Assembly (NCBI RefSeq): GCF_902459725.1 | Contig: NZ_CABPSH010000001.1 | Coordinates: forward strand, 620,001 to 684,000 | Direction: 5' to 3' | DNA length: 64,000 bases | DNA from: Pandoraea eparura | GTDB lineage: Bacteria > Pseudomonadota > Gammaproteobacteria > Burkholderiales > Burkholderiaceae | Part shown: piece by piece, positions 1 to 8,960 of the stretch | How the letters are laid out: the number at the start of each line of letters is the position of its first letter | How positions within the stretch are numbered: position 1 is the first letter of the stretch | Position numbers and translations under genes: made by a program | The notes under the pieces: generated by a model | What the model saw: only the letters and a program-made list of their open reading frames with translations | Database searches by the model: none | What the model was told of the DNA's origin: nothing

Positions 1-653
1 AGTTTCGCGAGCGCATCGTCGGTGCTCGCATGAAAGCCGCCGCCGTCCTGAGACACCATGGCGTGCTCAAGATCGCAGAACTGCTTGAGCGTGGGGCGTC
101 GCTTGAGCTTCGGATGCCCTCGACGCCCTACCAGCACATAGCGCTCGGTGAACAGCGCCTTGCGACGCAACCCCTGCGGCGCCCCGTCTGTCGTGTGAAA
201 GGCGATATCGACAATGCCCTGCTCCGTCTGCCTCGCAACGCGCGACGGCGACAGATCGAACACGGCCACGCGCGTGTGGGGCGCCTCCGCTCGCAGACGG
301 CGAAGCACAGGCAATACCAGGGTCGACTCCGTGTAATCGGTGGCGGCAATACGCCAGGTCAATTCAGCGTTGACCGGATCGAAGGCCGCAGCGGGCGAGA
401 CGGCACGCGACAGCGACTCGAGCGCGTCACGCAGCGGCTCGCGCAGCGCCTCGGCGCGCGTGGTCGGGCGCATGCCGCGCGGCCCGGGCAGCAACAGCGG
501 ATCGCCGAGCAAGTCGCGCAACTTCGCCAGATGCACGCTGACCGCCGGCTGCGACATGTAGAGCCGCTCAGCGGCACGCGTCACGTTCTGCTCTGCCAGC
601 AGCACATCGAGCGTGACGAGGAGATTCAGATCGATACGACGCAAATTATTCAT
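1..653 (-). CDS. LysR-family transcriptional regulator (C-terminus beyond window)
   Basis: Reading leftward from the ATG at 653, the protein opens with RIDLNLLVTLDVLLAEQNVT and continues through a classic LysR winged helix (AAERLYMSQPAVSVHLAKLR, about residues 27-46). The start of the effector-binding domain follows. This opening is typical of the NodD/NahR/LinR branch, which often controls catabolic or redox genes. The frame is open to base 1, so the C-terminal end is missing only because the window ends. The gene is divergent from the NAD(P)H oxidoreductase at 760 with about 106 bases between them, the usual arrangement of a LysR regulator and its target. The ligand is unknown. Confidence 0.9.
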   Translation of the reverse strand, partial: MNNLRRIDLNLLVTLDVLLAEQNVTRAAERLYMSQPAVSVHLAKLRDLLGDPLLLPGPRGMRPTTRAEALREPLRDALESLSRAVSPAAAFDPVNAELTWRIAATDYTESTLVLPVLRRLRAEAPHTRVAVFDLSPSRVARQTEQGIVDIAFHTTDGAPQGLRRKALFTERYVLVGRRGHPKLKRRPTLKQFCDLEHAMVSQDGGGFHASTDDALAK

Positions 654-656
654 GGT

Positions 657-678
657 TATACCTGGCATATCAGGAATT
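657..678. promoter_or_regulatory. Possible LysR operator between divergent genes
   Basis: The 106-base divergent region holds an inverted repeat, CCTG (661-664), six bases, CAGG (671-674), overlapping T-N11-A spacings such as the one starting at 657. This matches the general form of a LysR box close to the regulator start. It is a pattern match only. Confidence 0.4.
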
Positions 679-759
679 CATTTCCAATATACCGTGCACG
701 GGCCTAATCTGCATTCATCCACTGAAACCTATGTGCCCGATGGCAACGGAGTTTGAAAA

Positions 760-1536
760 ATGAATGTGTTGATCGTTTATGCCCACCCGCAACCGCGCTC
801 GCTCAACGGCGCGTTGCGCGACTTTGCCGTGCAGCGACTGGAAGCGTCGGGACACCACGTACAGGTGTCGGATCTGTACGCAATGCAATGGAAGAGCACC
901 ATCGACGAGGCCGACGCCCCGGCACGCAACGCGAGCGAGCCATTTCATGCATCGCTCGACTCGAAGCGTGCCTTCGCGAGTGGCACGCAGAGCGCCGACA
1001 TCGCCCGCGAGCAGGCAAAGCTGCGCTGGGCCGACACCGTGATTCTGCAATTCCCGCTCTGGTGGTTTTCGATGCCCGCGATCATGAAGGGATGGTTTGA
1101 TCGCGTATATGCCTACGGCTTCGCCTATGGCGTAGGCGAGCACTCGGACACGCACTGGGGTGACCGCTATGGCGAAGGGTCGATGGCGCGCAAGCGCGCG
1201 ATGCTTGTCGTGACGACGGGCGGCTGGGACTCGCATTACAGCGCGCGTGGCATCAACGGTCCCATCGACGACGTGCTGTTCCCGATTCAGCACGGCATGT
1301 TGTTCTACCCGGGCTTCGACGTGCTGCCGCCCTATGTCGCCTTCCGCACGGGCCGCGTCGACGGCGAGCGCTTCGCGCAGATCCAGCGCGAGCTGGGAGA
1401 GCGCCTCGACACGCTGGCCACCACGGCGCCGATTCCGTATCGTCGGCAGAATCATGGCGCGTACGATATTCCGGCGCTCACGCTCAAGGACGACGTGGCC
1501 ACCGGACAGATTGGCTTTGCCGCGCATATCGACTGA
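760..1536 (+). CDS. NAD(P)H-dependent flavin oxidoreductase (flavodoxin-like fold, MdaB/KefF/NQO type)
   Basis: The 258-residue protein begins MNVLIVYAHPQPRSLNGAL, the phosphate-binding opening of the Flavodoxin_2 family. About residue 95 it has FPLWWFSMPAIMKGWFDRV, the conserved FMN and quinone-site strand-loop of MdaB, KefF and mammalian quinone reductases. Members are soluble cytoplasmic FMN or FAD enzymes that reduce quinones or similar electrophiles by two electrons with NAD(P)H. The length is normal for the family. The gene is divergent from a LysR regulator at 653, which probably controls it. The substrate cannot be assigned; quinone or nitro-compound reduction is likely. Confidence 0.88.
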   Translation: MNVLIVYAHPQPRSLNGALRDFAVQRLEASGHHVQVSDLYAMQWKSTIDEADAPARNASEPFHASLDSKRAFASGTQSADIAREQAKLRWADTVILQFPLWWFSMPAIMKGWFDRVYAYGFAYGVGEHSDTHWGDRYGEGSMARKRAMLVVTTGGWDSHYSARGINGPIDDVLFPIQHGMLFYPGFDVLPPYVAFRTGRVDGERFAQIQRELGERLDTLATTAPIPYRRQNHGAYDIPALTLKDDVATGQIGFAAHID

Positions 1537-1722
1537 GCGGTCTCGCCGCCGGATGCCTCAGGCGGTGGGCGCCCGGCGGCACAAAGCATTGCGCTACGTG
1601 AGGAACACGCGTATAAGTGACAAACCGACGTTCAAGTCTGGCGCCTGTCCCCACCGCGCCACTCGTGAAATCTGCGCTGGCATTCATGGCCCGCAGTGAT
1701 TCACTCAATGTCAGGAGCACGA

Positions 1723-1917
1723 ATGCTCACCCTGTCGAAGCAGGCCATCCTGGCTGCCATTTATCGCGTCATCCGCAATGACGACGACCTTCCTTCGGAT
1801 GCCATCATTAACGCGTTGCTCGCGCGAGAGCTGGTTTGCCGAGTGGGGGAACGCCTGGAATTGACCCCGTACGGCAGATCCTACTGCCGATCCGCCTACG
1901 TTCCTGCCTGGTGCTGA
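1723..1917 (+). CDS. Small hypothetical protein (64 aa)
   Basis: A short reading frame beginning MLTLSKQAILAAIYRVIRND is preceded by AGGAG at 1713-1717, six bases before the ATG at 1723; this site is why the ATG at 1723 was preferred to one at 1705. The protein is mixed helix and ends in a Tyr/Cys-rich tail (SYCRSAYVPAWC). No signal peptide, membrane segment or known domain is seen. It stands alone between the oxidoreductase and the c-di-GMP gene. A real gene is plausible because of the ribosome site; the function is unknown. Confidence 0.5.
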   Translation: MLTLSKQAILAAIYRVIRNDDDLPSDAIINALLARELVCRVGERLELTPYGRSYCRSAYVPAWC

Positions 1918-2233
1918 CCGAACGTCGGCGCCGCCGACGTCTCGTCGCCGCAGCCGCACGTCACGACCTGCCACGCATCGGCATGTCGGCGTAAGAACGG
2001 GTGCGCATCATACCCCTACCGTCATCGGCCTGTCGTGCCCGATGCACCTTCCTTTCGCATGGCGGGTCACCATTGGGCAGGTGTTGACGATGCGCTTTCG
2101 AATCCGCTGGTGAAACTGCGGTAGCATGGCGGCCGGCCGTACAGTATCCTCGACGCTGAACGAGACCTGCAGAATTTCAACTGGCGGTCGTTAATCCCCC
2201 CCCAAAAGGCAAACCACAGATCCGCCGACGTTC
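1918..2233. other. Intergenic region with one hairpin
   Basis: No gene is seen. An inverted repeat, ACGTCGGC (1922-1929), loop GCC, GCCGACGT (1933-1940), lies five bases after the stop of the small gene and could end its transcript, but no T-run follows. The right part should carry the promoter of the globin-GAF-EAL gene; no strong -35/-10 pair was picked out. Confidence 0.35.
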
Positions 2234-4150
2234 ATGATCACGCAAGACGACGAGATGCACGCCTCCAATGTTTCAGCGAACGTCGGGGAGTTCTGGCACC
2301 CGCTTCAGGATACTGCGCCCGTGGGCGAGGGACGGGAGATGTACGGCTTGGCCGGGACGCCACAGCTCGCGGCGCTTTGCGCAGCGATGCAGCACCATGC
2401 CACGGATATCGTCAGTCACTTCCACCAGGGACTCATTGGCCTGCCGGCATCCAAACGCATCCTGGATCACCTGACGCCGGCAGAAATTCGGTATGCCAAG
2501 TCGCGACAGAGGCGGCGACTTTGCGCGCTGTCGGCACCTGAGCTGACCGCCGCGGATCATCGGGCGCAAGCCATCCGAAACGGCCGCATGCATGCCATCG
2601 TCGGACTGAATTGGGAAGATCTCGTTCGTGCCAGAGGGGTTCTCGGCGAAGCCATCTTCAAGCACATCGATACGTCGGCACATGGCGAGGCGCTATGCAT
2701 GCTGAGCCGGCGCATGAACCAGGATCTCGCCTGGCAGGCCGAGGCCTATCAGCGCCTGCAGATCTCGCGTCATGAGGTACTGCAACGCATCACGCTGCTG
2801 GCATGGAAGACGGAGAGCTATACCGACCTGATCAGTCAGGTGGTGCAAATCCTGGGGGAACACGACGAGATCGCCGGCTGCGCGGTGGGTCGTCCTGATC
2901 GCCAGGGTGTATTTCGCTTCGAATTGGCGGCCGGCAGCACGATCGAGCGCTATCTCGCCGGGATCGAAAAAACGGCGCCCATCACGGTGGGCAATGCGGC
3001 CGGCAGTCAGGGCCCCACGGGACGTGCCTGGCGCAGCGGCCATGTGGTGCGCTCGCTCAATATTGCGACCGATCCGAAGATGGTGCCCTGGCGGGCGGCT
3101 GCCTTGCCGGTGGGTTTTCATTCGTGCATTGCGATTCCACTGCGCCAGCCCGGCGAACCCACGGCGGCCATTCTGAACCTGTACTGCCCCGTGCCGGGCG
3201 CACTGACGGGGGCCGATCAGATTGCCTTCGTTTCGCTGTTGCAGACGATTCTGGGCTTCGCCATTGCCGGCACCGAGCGTCTCGCCGGGAATACGAGCAC
3301 TGTGCCTTACACCGCTCGGCGGCGGTGGTCCAAGCTTCTCGGGTCTGATGCGCTGCAGATGCACTACCAACCGCTGCTGGATCTCACCACGGGGCAAGTG
3401 ACCAAGGTCGAGGCACTGGCGCGGTTGCAGGACGGAGATCGCCTTCTGGCACCCGGCGAGTTTTTCCCCGCGCTGTCCTCCGAGGATTTCCTGACACTGT
3501 ACAAGCGAGGGCTCGAGCAAGCGCTGTCGCAGAGCCGGCAATGGCTGCAGGCGGGGTTCGCGCTGAATGTCTCCGTGAACCTGCCATCGAGCGCGCTCGG
3601 CGACATCCGCTATTTCAAGGTCACGGAGCGGGCGCTGAAAAAAAGCGGGGCCGCGCCGAACCAGTTGACGCTGGAAGTGCTGGAGACCGATGCCTTTCCG
3701 CTCGGCGTGGACGTTTCGCAGGAACTGACGAAATTCAAAGCCCTGGGCATCCAGTTGGCCGAGGATGATCTGGGCTCGGGATACAGCAGCCTGACGCGCC
3801 TGCGCGAAGTGCCGTTCGACCTGGTCAAGATCGACCGGACAATCGTGAGCGCCGTCGGTCGCGATCCTCTGGAGACACTGCGCTTCACCTATCAGTTGAT
3901 CCAGTTGGGACACTCGTTGAACAAGGCCGTCGTCGTGGAAGGCATCGAGGACGAGGGAATGCTCGAGGCGGTTGTAGTGCTCGGCGCCGATATCGCCCAA
4001 GGGTATGTGATTGCGCGCCCGATGCCGGCAGAACAGTTGACCGAGTGGATGGCGTGCGTGCCGCGCGTGCCCGATGGTCACGCGCCATCGACAGCGTTGG
4101 GCACCTTGGCGGCACGGTTGCTGGTCGAAGCCCGCAAGCGATTGATGTAA
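2234..4150 (+). CDS. Globin-coupled sensor with GAF and EAL domains (probable c-di-GMP phosphodiesterase)
   Basis: The protein has 638 residues. Residues about 45-145 resemble the sensor globin of diguanylate cyclases such as DosC; His120, in GRMHAIVGL, aligns with the proximal haem ligand of that family. A GAF domain fills about 190-345. An EAL domain covers about 370-620, with VEALARLQDG as the EAL motif, EDDLGSGYSSL as the DDFG(T/S)GYSSL loop and VVVEGIEDEG as the late VVAEGVE-type motif. EAL proteins with these motifs normally hydrolyse cyclic di-GMP, and haem globins sense oxygen. I infer a cytoplasmic gas-responsive regulator of c-di-GMP. No GGDEF domain is present. Start: ATG at 2234; an ATG at 2252 is also possible. 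Confidence 0.85.
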   Translation: MITQDDEMHASNVSANVGEFWHPLQDTAPVGEGREMYGLAGTPQLAALCAAMQHHATDIVSHFHQGLIGLPASKRILDHLTPAEIRYAKSRQRRRLCALSAPELTAADHRAQAIRNGRMHAIVGLNWEDLVRARGVLGEAIFKHIDTSAHGEALCMLSRRMNQDLAWQAEAYQRLQISRHEVLQRITLLAWKTESYTDLISQVVQILGEHDEIAGCAVGRPDRQGVFRFELAAGSTIERYLAGIEKTAPITVGNAAGSQGPTGRAWRSGHVVRSLNIATDPKMVPWRAAALPVGFHSCIAIPLRQPGEPTAAILNLYCPVPGALTGADQIAFVSLLQTILGFAIAGTERLAGNTSTVPYTARRRWSKLLGSDALQMHYQPLLDLTTGQVTKVEALARLQDGDRLLAPGEFFPALSSEDFLTLYKRGLEQALSQSRQWLQAGFALNVSVNLPSSALGDIRYFKVTERALKKSGAAPNQLTLEVLETDAFPLGVDVSQELTKFKALGIQLAEDDLGSGYSSLTRLREVPFDLVKIDRTIVSAVGRDPLETLRFTYQLIQLGHSLNKAVVVEGIEDEGMLEAVVVLGADIAQGYVIARPMPAEQLTEWMACVPRVPDGHAPSTALGTLAARLLVEARKRLM

Positions 4151-4290
4151 TGTCGGCTCTGCCGGATCTGGCCGACAGCCTCAGTCAGCTTGCTGTGCGG
4201 ATCAGGGTGATGATCCAGCGGCCGATAACAAAATAGCGAAATAGCGACCAGTAGCGGCCAACGCCGCGCGCGCCGTCGGCCTGGAACACC

Positions 4291-5079
4291 CTAGAGTTGC
4301 GGCGCCGCGAAACGACGGTTTTCGTTGCAAGGCAGCACGCGACGCGCTTCGGCGATGCGGGCTGGATCGAGGTCGACAAGCAGAAATGCGGGGGCTTCTC
4401 CGGCACGAGCGACAATCACGCCCAGCGGGTCGACCACCATGCTTGCGCCGATATTGCGGGGTCCGCATTCTCCCGACGCCACCAGGTAGCACGTGTTTTC
4501 CAGCGCACGCGCGGTGCACAGGGTTTCCCAATGCGCCTCCTTGAGCGGCCCCCTCACCCACGCCGCCGGTAACACCAACACGTCGGCGCCGTCGATCGTG
4601 AGGCGTCGTGCCAGCTCTGGGAAGCGCACGTCGTAGCAGGTCATCAGTCCAACCTTGAGCCCACAGACGTCGACCAGCGGCGGCACCTCGTTGCCCGGGA
4701 CCACATTCGTCGATTCCTTCACCGAGAACGCATCGTAGAGGTGGATCTTCTTGTATTCGGCGATGATTTCACCGTCGCGCAGTGCGATCAGAACGTTCCA
4801 CACTTTGCCGTCGGCGGTCGCGGGCACGTGTACCGTCATCATCGTCGTGAGGTTGTTGCCTCGACTCGCTTCGCGCAAGGTGGTCACGAACTCGCCGTCC
4901 AATGGTTGCGCGGCGCGGCGCACCAGGTCGGGATCGGCGATATTGCGCGCCAGCACGCCCTCGGGAAGTACGAGCAGGTCAGCGCCAGCAGCACGTGCCT
5001 TGGCCATCAATTGCACGCACGTCTGCGCGTTGGCAGACACGTCTGCGGCAACGGCGAATTGTCCAATGGCGGTTCTCAT
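4291..5079 (-). CDS. Nitrilase-superfamily amidase, YbeM-like (probable deaminated glutathione amidase)
   Basis: The 262-residue protein carries the nitrilase triad: Glu40 (LVLPEG), Lys111 (YKKIHLYDAF) and Cys148 (GLMTCYDVRFPEL). Segments such as LPAAWVRGPLKE and the ending ENRRFAAPQL match E. coli YbeM closely from memory; that family hydrolyses deaminated glutathione, a metabolite-repair reaction in the cytoplasm. The ATG at 5079 is preferred to a TTG at 5094 because GAGAGAAAG precedes it at the right distance. It is a single gene, convergent with the EAL gene. Another omega-amidase-like substrate cannot be excluded. Confidence 0.87.
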   Translation of the reverse strand: MRTAIGQFAVAADVSANAQTCVQLMAKARAAGADLLVLPEGVLARNIADPDLVRRAAQPLDGEFVTTLREASRGNNLTTMMTVHVPATADGKVWNVLIALRDGEIIAEYKKIHLYDAFSVKESTNVVPGNEVPPLVDVCGLKVGLMTCYDVRFPELARRLTIDGADVLVLPAAWVRGPLKEAHWETLCTARALENTCYLVASGECGPRNIGASMVVDPLGVIVARAGEAPAFLLVDLDPARIAEARRVLPCNENRRFAAPQL

Positions 5080-5363
5080 GACTTTCTCTCTCAAGACGGA
5101 TGCGAATCAGGCCCAGGCCAGGTGACGGGGCACAGCGCGGTCAAATTTCAGAACATGGATACGTGGCCCGTACCCTAACCTTGGTTAAGTATGCCAGTTT
5201 GGCAGTTTGCACTCTGCACGCGAGCGGAGCACTCGCTCGGTACCATCTCCGGCGGGCCTCCACGATTCACGGCGCGGTTCAAGGCTCTCAGCCCAGAATC
5301 GTACCCAGGCGATAGACGCATGGTCGCGAAGCTATGCTAGAATTCGCGACTCAGCACGCCAGA

Positions 5364-5437
5364 GCGGGCGTCGTATAATGGTAATACCCTAGCTTCCCAA
5401 GCTAGAGCCGTGGGTTCGATTCCCATCGCCCGCTCCA
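5364..5437 (+). tRNA. tRNA-Gly (anticodon CCC)
   Basis: A full cloverleaf can be drawn: acceptor GCGGGCG (5364-5370) pairs with CGCCCGC (5427-5433); the anticodon stem CTAGC/GCTAG encloses the loop TTCCCAA with anticodon CCC; the T arm contains GGTTCGATTCC; CCA is encoded at 5435-5437. The 3' end is the left boundary of the genomic island. Confidence 0.96.
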
Positions 5438-5438
5438 C
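5426..5438 (+). repeat. attL: left 13-base direct repeat at the tRNA 3' end
   Basis: TCGCCCGCTCCAC here recurs exactly at 39730-39742. With the six bases to the left, 17 of 19 positions agree. This is what a tyrosine integrase leaves when it inserts an element into the 3' end of a tRNA gene. Confidence 0.8.
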
Positions 5439-5677
5439 CTCGACTTTCCGAGGATTTCCGCTGAAATCCAAGGCGTCTTGTAAGTCACTTATTGGGTTAG
5501 CCTTTTTTACCTTTTCCCGATTCATTGACATCCAGCGAAATCCACTGACAGCCGGTACAAAACGGTTCATAAAGTGGTACGTCAATGCGGTAAGTGGTCG
5601 TTGCGCATTTTGGCTGGATGAGCGCGAGAGCCCGGGAACGAACATGGCATTCAACTCACTTCTCGGGAGTTGGACAC

Positions 5678-6290
5678 ATGCTCGCTGACATGACGGTCCT
5701 GTAGGCCAAGGCTACCGGCAAACCATACACCATTGCCAACTTCGATGGTCTCCACCCTCATATCTCAGCCGCTCGCGTCAAGGCTTGGCACTTCCGCCAC
5801 ACCTGGATGGGGCAACGCGTCCGCATCTCCCTGGGTCGCTACCCGGCGCTGTCGCTGCGCGAGGCACGGCAACTCCGTGACGAAACGCTCTCAGTGGTCG
5901 CCAGGAGCATCAATCCACGCACCGGGCGCAAGCAAAAGCGCCAAGCCGACAAGCTCGCTGGCGAAAAAATCTTCATGACGGTCTACGAGCAGTGGATGGG
6001 AAACCGCCATCTCACGCTTGAGGAAGGGCGCCAGCGTTCGCTGGAACAGATTCGACGCGTATTCAATAAGAACGCCTTCTCCTACCTGAAGCGGCTGGCC
6101 ATCTACGAGGTCATCCGCCCCCATCTGCTGTAAGGCATCGGCCGCATCGAAAAGCGTAACGCGCTGTCGGTAGCCGGGAAGGCACGCACCTGGCTCACGC
6201 AGTCGTTCGACTGCGCGATGGTCGTCAATCTGGCTTTGGAAACCAACCCGGCCAACGGCTTGCATGCGGTCGCGGCATCCGCGCCACGAT
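5678..6290 (+). pseudogene. Degraded P4-type tyrosine integrase
   Basis: The reading frame from the ATG at 5678 meets TAG at 5702, then runs open with GKPYTIANFDGLHPHISAAR and WMGQRVRISLGRYPALSLRE, the DUF4102 N-terminal domain of P4-family integrases. It meets TAA at 6131 but continues in the same frame with IEKRNALSVAGKARTWL and ETNPANGLHAV. After about 6290 similarity ends. The catalytic domain with the R-H-R-Y residues is absent. Its position about 240 bases from the tRNA 3' end is normal for such integrases. Two in-frame stops plus truncation make it non-functional. Confidence 0.85.
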
Positions 6291-6696
6291 CCCGGCGGTC
6301 AGCTGTACACAGTACGCAGCCGGAAAGCCCGCCCCTAGCCGACGATTGATCGCATGAGGGCATGTATTCGCTTGTGAACGGCACTTGCCATCATGCGTCA
6401 ACAGCTTCAACAGTTCATATCTGGACTGGGCGGCAAGATGACGGGCGACCGCCCCTGATCGTGGCGGCCTATCGAACGCGGCAGCACCCCGTCAACCGCC
6501 TCGCAGCAGAAAATGCCGAATGCCCTCCAAATACGCAATTTCCGAGGATTTCGCCCCCCCGAGTCCGAAAGCTAACACTGCGCTCCTGTGGCTACCATGA
6601 TGTAGCTGGCATTGCGGTGTCGCGCAGGCCTAGCCGCCGATGACCGCGGCCCGCCTCGATCGCGCATATTCATTTTGATATCAACGGATTCCAATC
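6291..6696. other. Non-coding stretch between integrase remnant and transaminase
   Basis: No gene is recognised. It contains the first copy of the repeated regulatory element (6506-6553) and, about 20 bases after it, GCTAACACTG (6571-6580), which resembles the TAACA(T/C) hexamer found in similar places near other copies and may be a weak -10 box. Confidence 0.4.
6506..6553 (+). promoter_or_regulatory. Repeated element copy A (candidate Lrp-type operator)
   Basis: It holds GCAGAAAATGCCGAA, then CCAAATACGCAATTTCCG and an AT-rich end. The same order of blocks is found at 8782, 37823, 38802 and, on the other strand, 29848-29799. It lies about 145 bases upstream of the transaminase start. Confidence 0.6.
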
Positions 6697-8076
6697 ATGG
6701 AAAATAACGCTCTCGTCGCGCTGGACCGGGACCACCTGATCCACCCTCTCGTCAATTACCGAAGCCATGAACAGCGGGGTGTCACGATTCTTGAATCGGG
6801 ACACGGCGCCTACCTGCGCGATGCGCAAGGCAATGAACTGCTGGACGCATTTTCCGGCCTGTGGTGTGTCAATGTCGGCTACGGTCAGGAGAGCGTCGTC
6901 AAGGCCGCAGCCGAACAGATGGCAAAGCTGCCCTACGCGACCGGTTACTTCCACTATGGCTCCGAGCCTGCGATCCGCCTCGCCGCTCGCTTGGTCGAAC
7001 TGGCGCCCGCTTCCCTGCGTCACGTGTATTTCACGCTCGGCGGCTCGGATGCGGATGATTCCGCAATCCGCTTCATCACCCATTACTACAACTCGACCGG
7101 CCGTGCGCAAAAGAAGCAGTTCATCTCGCTTGAGCGTGGATATCACGGTTCGTCCGCGCAGGGTTCCGGCCTGACTGCGCTGGCGGTGTTCCACAACAAT
7201 TTCGATGTGCCGCTGCCCAATCAGCACAAGATTGCTTCGCCCTACCCTTACCGCAACCCGGCCGGCTCCGACGCGCAAACGGTGATTCGCACGTCGGTGG
7301 AAGCCTTACGCGCAAAGGTCCGCGAACTGGGCCAGGACAACGTCGCGGCCTTCTTCTGCGAACCGATCCAGGGCTCCGGCGGCGTGATCGTGCCGCCCAA
7401 GGGCTGGCTCAAGGCAATGCGCGATGCCTGCCGCGAACTGGACATCTTGTTCGTCGTCGACGAAGTCATCACCGGCTTCGGCCGCACCGGCCCGATGTTC
7501 GCCTGCGAAGCGGAAGGCGTGGAGCCCGACCTGATGGTAGTCGCAAAGGGATTGACCGCGGGTTATGCGCCCATGGGGGCGGTCCTGATGTCGGATGCGG
7601 TCTACGCCGGAATTGCCGACGGCATGCCCGCCGGCGTGCCTGTCGGCCACGGCCATACCTATTCCGCGCATCCGGTCAGCGCAGCGATCGGGCTCGAAGT
7701 GCTGCGCCTGTACACCGAAGGCGGACTGCTGGCCAATGGCATCGCCCAGGCGCCGCATTTCGAGGAAGGCTTGCGCGGCCTGCTTGGGCATCCGCTGGTG
7801 GGCGAGGCGCGCAGCCGCGGCCTGCTGGGCGCACTCGAACTGGTGGCCGACAAGTCGAGTAAGGATCGCTTCGACCCCGCGCTCAAATTGCACGAACGCA
7901 TCGCCGCAGTGGCATACCGCAACCGCCTGATATTTCGTGCGTTCGGAGACAACGTCCTCGGCTTCGCGCCAGCCTTGTGCTACACCGCGGCCGACTTCGA
8001 GCTGCTGTTCGATCGGCTGAAGAAGACACTGGACGAGGTGCTTGACCAGACCGAGGTACGTCAGGCTGTCAAATAA
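6697..8076 (+). CDS. Class III (omega) aminotransferase
   Basis: The 459-residue PLP enzyme shows FVVDEVITGFGRTG and the Schiff-base lysine Lys284 in VVAKGLTAGYAPMGAV. FCEPIQGSGGVIVPP and the active-site opening LWCVNVGYGQ are typical of omega-amino acid:pyruvate transaminases and diaminobutyrate or putrescine transaminases. It moves an amino group from a terminal amine to a keto acid in the cytoplasm, giving an aldehyde. The following Lrp regulator and succinate-semialdehyde-type dehydrogenase suggest transamination and then oxidation. A DoeD-like role (diaminobutyrate) is possible, but beta-alanine, GABA or taurine-type substrates cannot be separated by eye. ACGGA precedes the ATG. Confidence 0.88.
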   Translation: MENNALVALDRDHLIHPLVNYRSHEQRGVTILESGHGAYLRDAQGNELLDAFSGLWCVNVGYGQESVVKAAAEQMAKLPYATGYFHYGSEPAIRLAARLVELAPASLRHVYFTLGGSDADDSAIRFITHYYNSTGRAQKKQFISLERGYHGSSAQGSGLTALAVFHNNFDVPLPNQHKIASPYPYRNPAGSDAQTVIRTSVEALRAKVRELGQDNVAAFFCEPIQGSGGVIVPPKGWLKAMRDACRELDILFVVDEVITGFGRTGPMFACEAEGVEPDLMVVAKGLTAGYAPMGAVLMSDAVYAGIADGMPAGVPVGHGHTYSAHPVSAAIGLEVLRLYTEGGLLANGIAQAPHFEEGLRGLLGHPLVGEARSRGLLGALELVADKSSKDRFDPALKLHERIAAVAYRNRLIFRAFGDNVLGFAPALCYTAADFELLFDRLKKTLDEVLDQTEVRQAVK

Positions 8077-8096
8077 AATCATCTAGGCACGTCAGG

Positions 8097-8123
8097 AAAT
8101 CCCGATGTACCAAATCGGGAATT
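8097..8123. terminator. Hairpin after the transaminase gene
   Basis: TCCCGAT and ATCGGGA, separated by a short AT-rich loop, form a seven-pair stem about 20 bases after the stop at 8076. No long T-run follows. It may be a weak terminator or an operator for the Lrp gene at 8177. Confidence 0.35.
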
Positions 8124-8176
8124 GCCTGCTAGCATAAGCTTCGTATTGGACGACATGCACGAAATGGCAAGCACCC

Positions 8177-8674
8177 ATGATTCCTGACGCGCTCAAACTG
8201 GACCGGATCGATATTCGCATCCTCAGTCACCTGCAGCGCAACGGCCGGGTCACGAACGTCGACCTGGCCGATGCGGTCGGGCTGTCGCCCAGCCCCTGCC
8301 TGATCCGGGTCAAGCGCCTGGAGAAGGCTGGCTACATCACCGGCTACGGCGCCCATGTACAGCTCGCAAAGCTGGGCGACATGCAGGTGGTGTTTACCCA
8401 GGTGACGCTGTCGGACCACCGCCGCGAAGACTTCGCCAAGTTCGAAGCCGCCATCCGCAACATCGACGAGGTTGTCGAATGCCACCTGGTCAGCGGCGGC
8501 TTCGACTACCTGCTCAAGTTCGTCACCCGCAGCGTAGCGCATTACCACAGCATCGCCGAGGACGTGCTTCGGCAGAGCATCAACATCGAGAAGTACTTCA
8601 GCTACATCGTGATCCAATCGCCCTTCGTCAAGAACCACTATCCGATCGAAAAGCTCTTCAACGGTCATGAATGA
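8177..8674 (+). CDS. Lrp/AsnC-family regulator (twin of the one at 38222)
   Basis: A 165-residue protein with an N-terminal helix-turn-helix (KLDRIDIRILSHLQRNG, then VTNVDLADAVGLSPSPCLIR, about residues 7-46) and a C-terminal RAM ligand-binding domain (VVECHLVSGGFDYLLKFV). The family forms octamer-like assemblies that bind amino acids and bend DNA. It sits between the transaminase and the semialdehyde dehydrogenase, so it probably controls one or both. It is almost identical to the regulator at 38222; I count nine substitutions in the first 160 residues. Ectoine clusters use an AsnC-type regulator (DoeX), one possible analogy. Confidence 0.93.
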   Translation: MIPDALKLDRIDIRILSHLQRNGRVTNVDLADAVGLSPSPCLIRVKRLEKAGYITGYGAHVQLAKLGDMQVVFTQVTLSDHRREDFAKFEAAIRNIDEVVECHLVSGGFDYLLKFVTRSVAHYHSIAEDVLRQSINIEKYFSYIVIQSPFVKNHYPIEKLFNGHE

Positions 8675-8781
8675 CCGTTATTGAGCATCACATCGCAGAC
8701 GACGATCAGGACACTTGATCCCTACCGTGCAGGACGGGATCGCGCAAGAATTAGCCGCACAATTCCCTCCTCCCGCGCACG

Positions 8782-8829
8782 GCAGAACATGCCAAACGCG
8801 CACGAAATACACAATTTCTGCTGCTTTCC
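8782..8829 (+). promoter_or_regulatory. Repeated element copy B (candidate Lrp-type operator)
   Basis: It holds GCAGAACATGCCAAACGCG, then GAAATACACAATTTCTGC and CTTTCCG, in the same order as copy A. About 40 bases later CTAACAT (8869-8875) could be a weak -10 box for the dehydrogenase at 8961, which would place the element in an activator position. Confidence 0.6.
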
Positions 8830-8960
8830 GCACTGCTATATGCAAATTTCCGCTGAGCAGGCGGGACTAACATAACACCACGCTGTTCATTTCCACTACC
8901 GGGAAGTTAACACGGCGCGTAATCGCGTCCCTTCATGCATTTACATAAGGACTCTCGACC

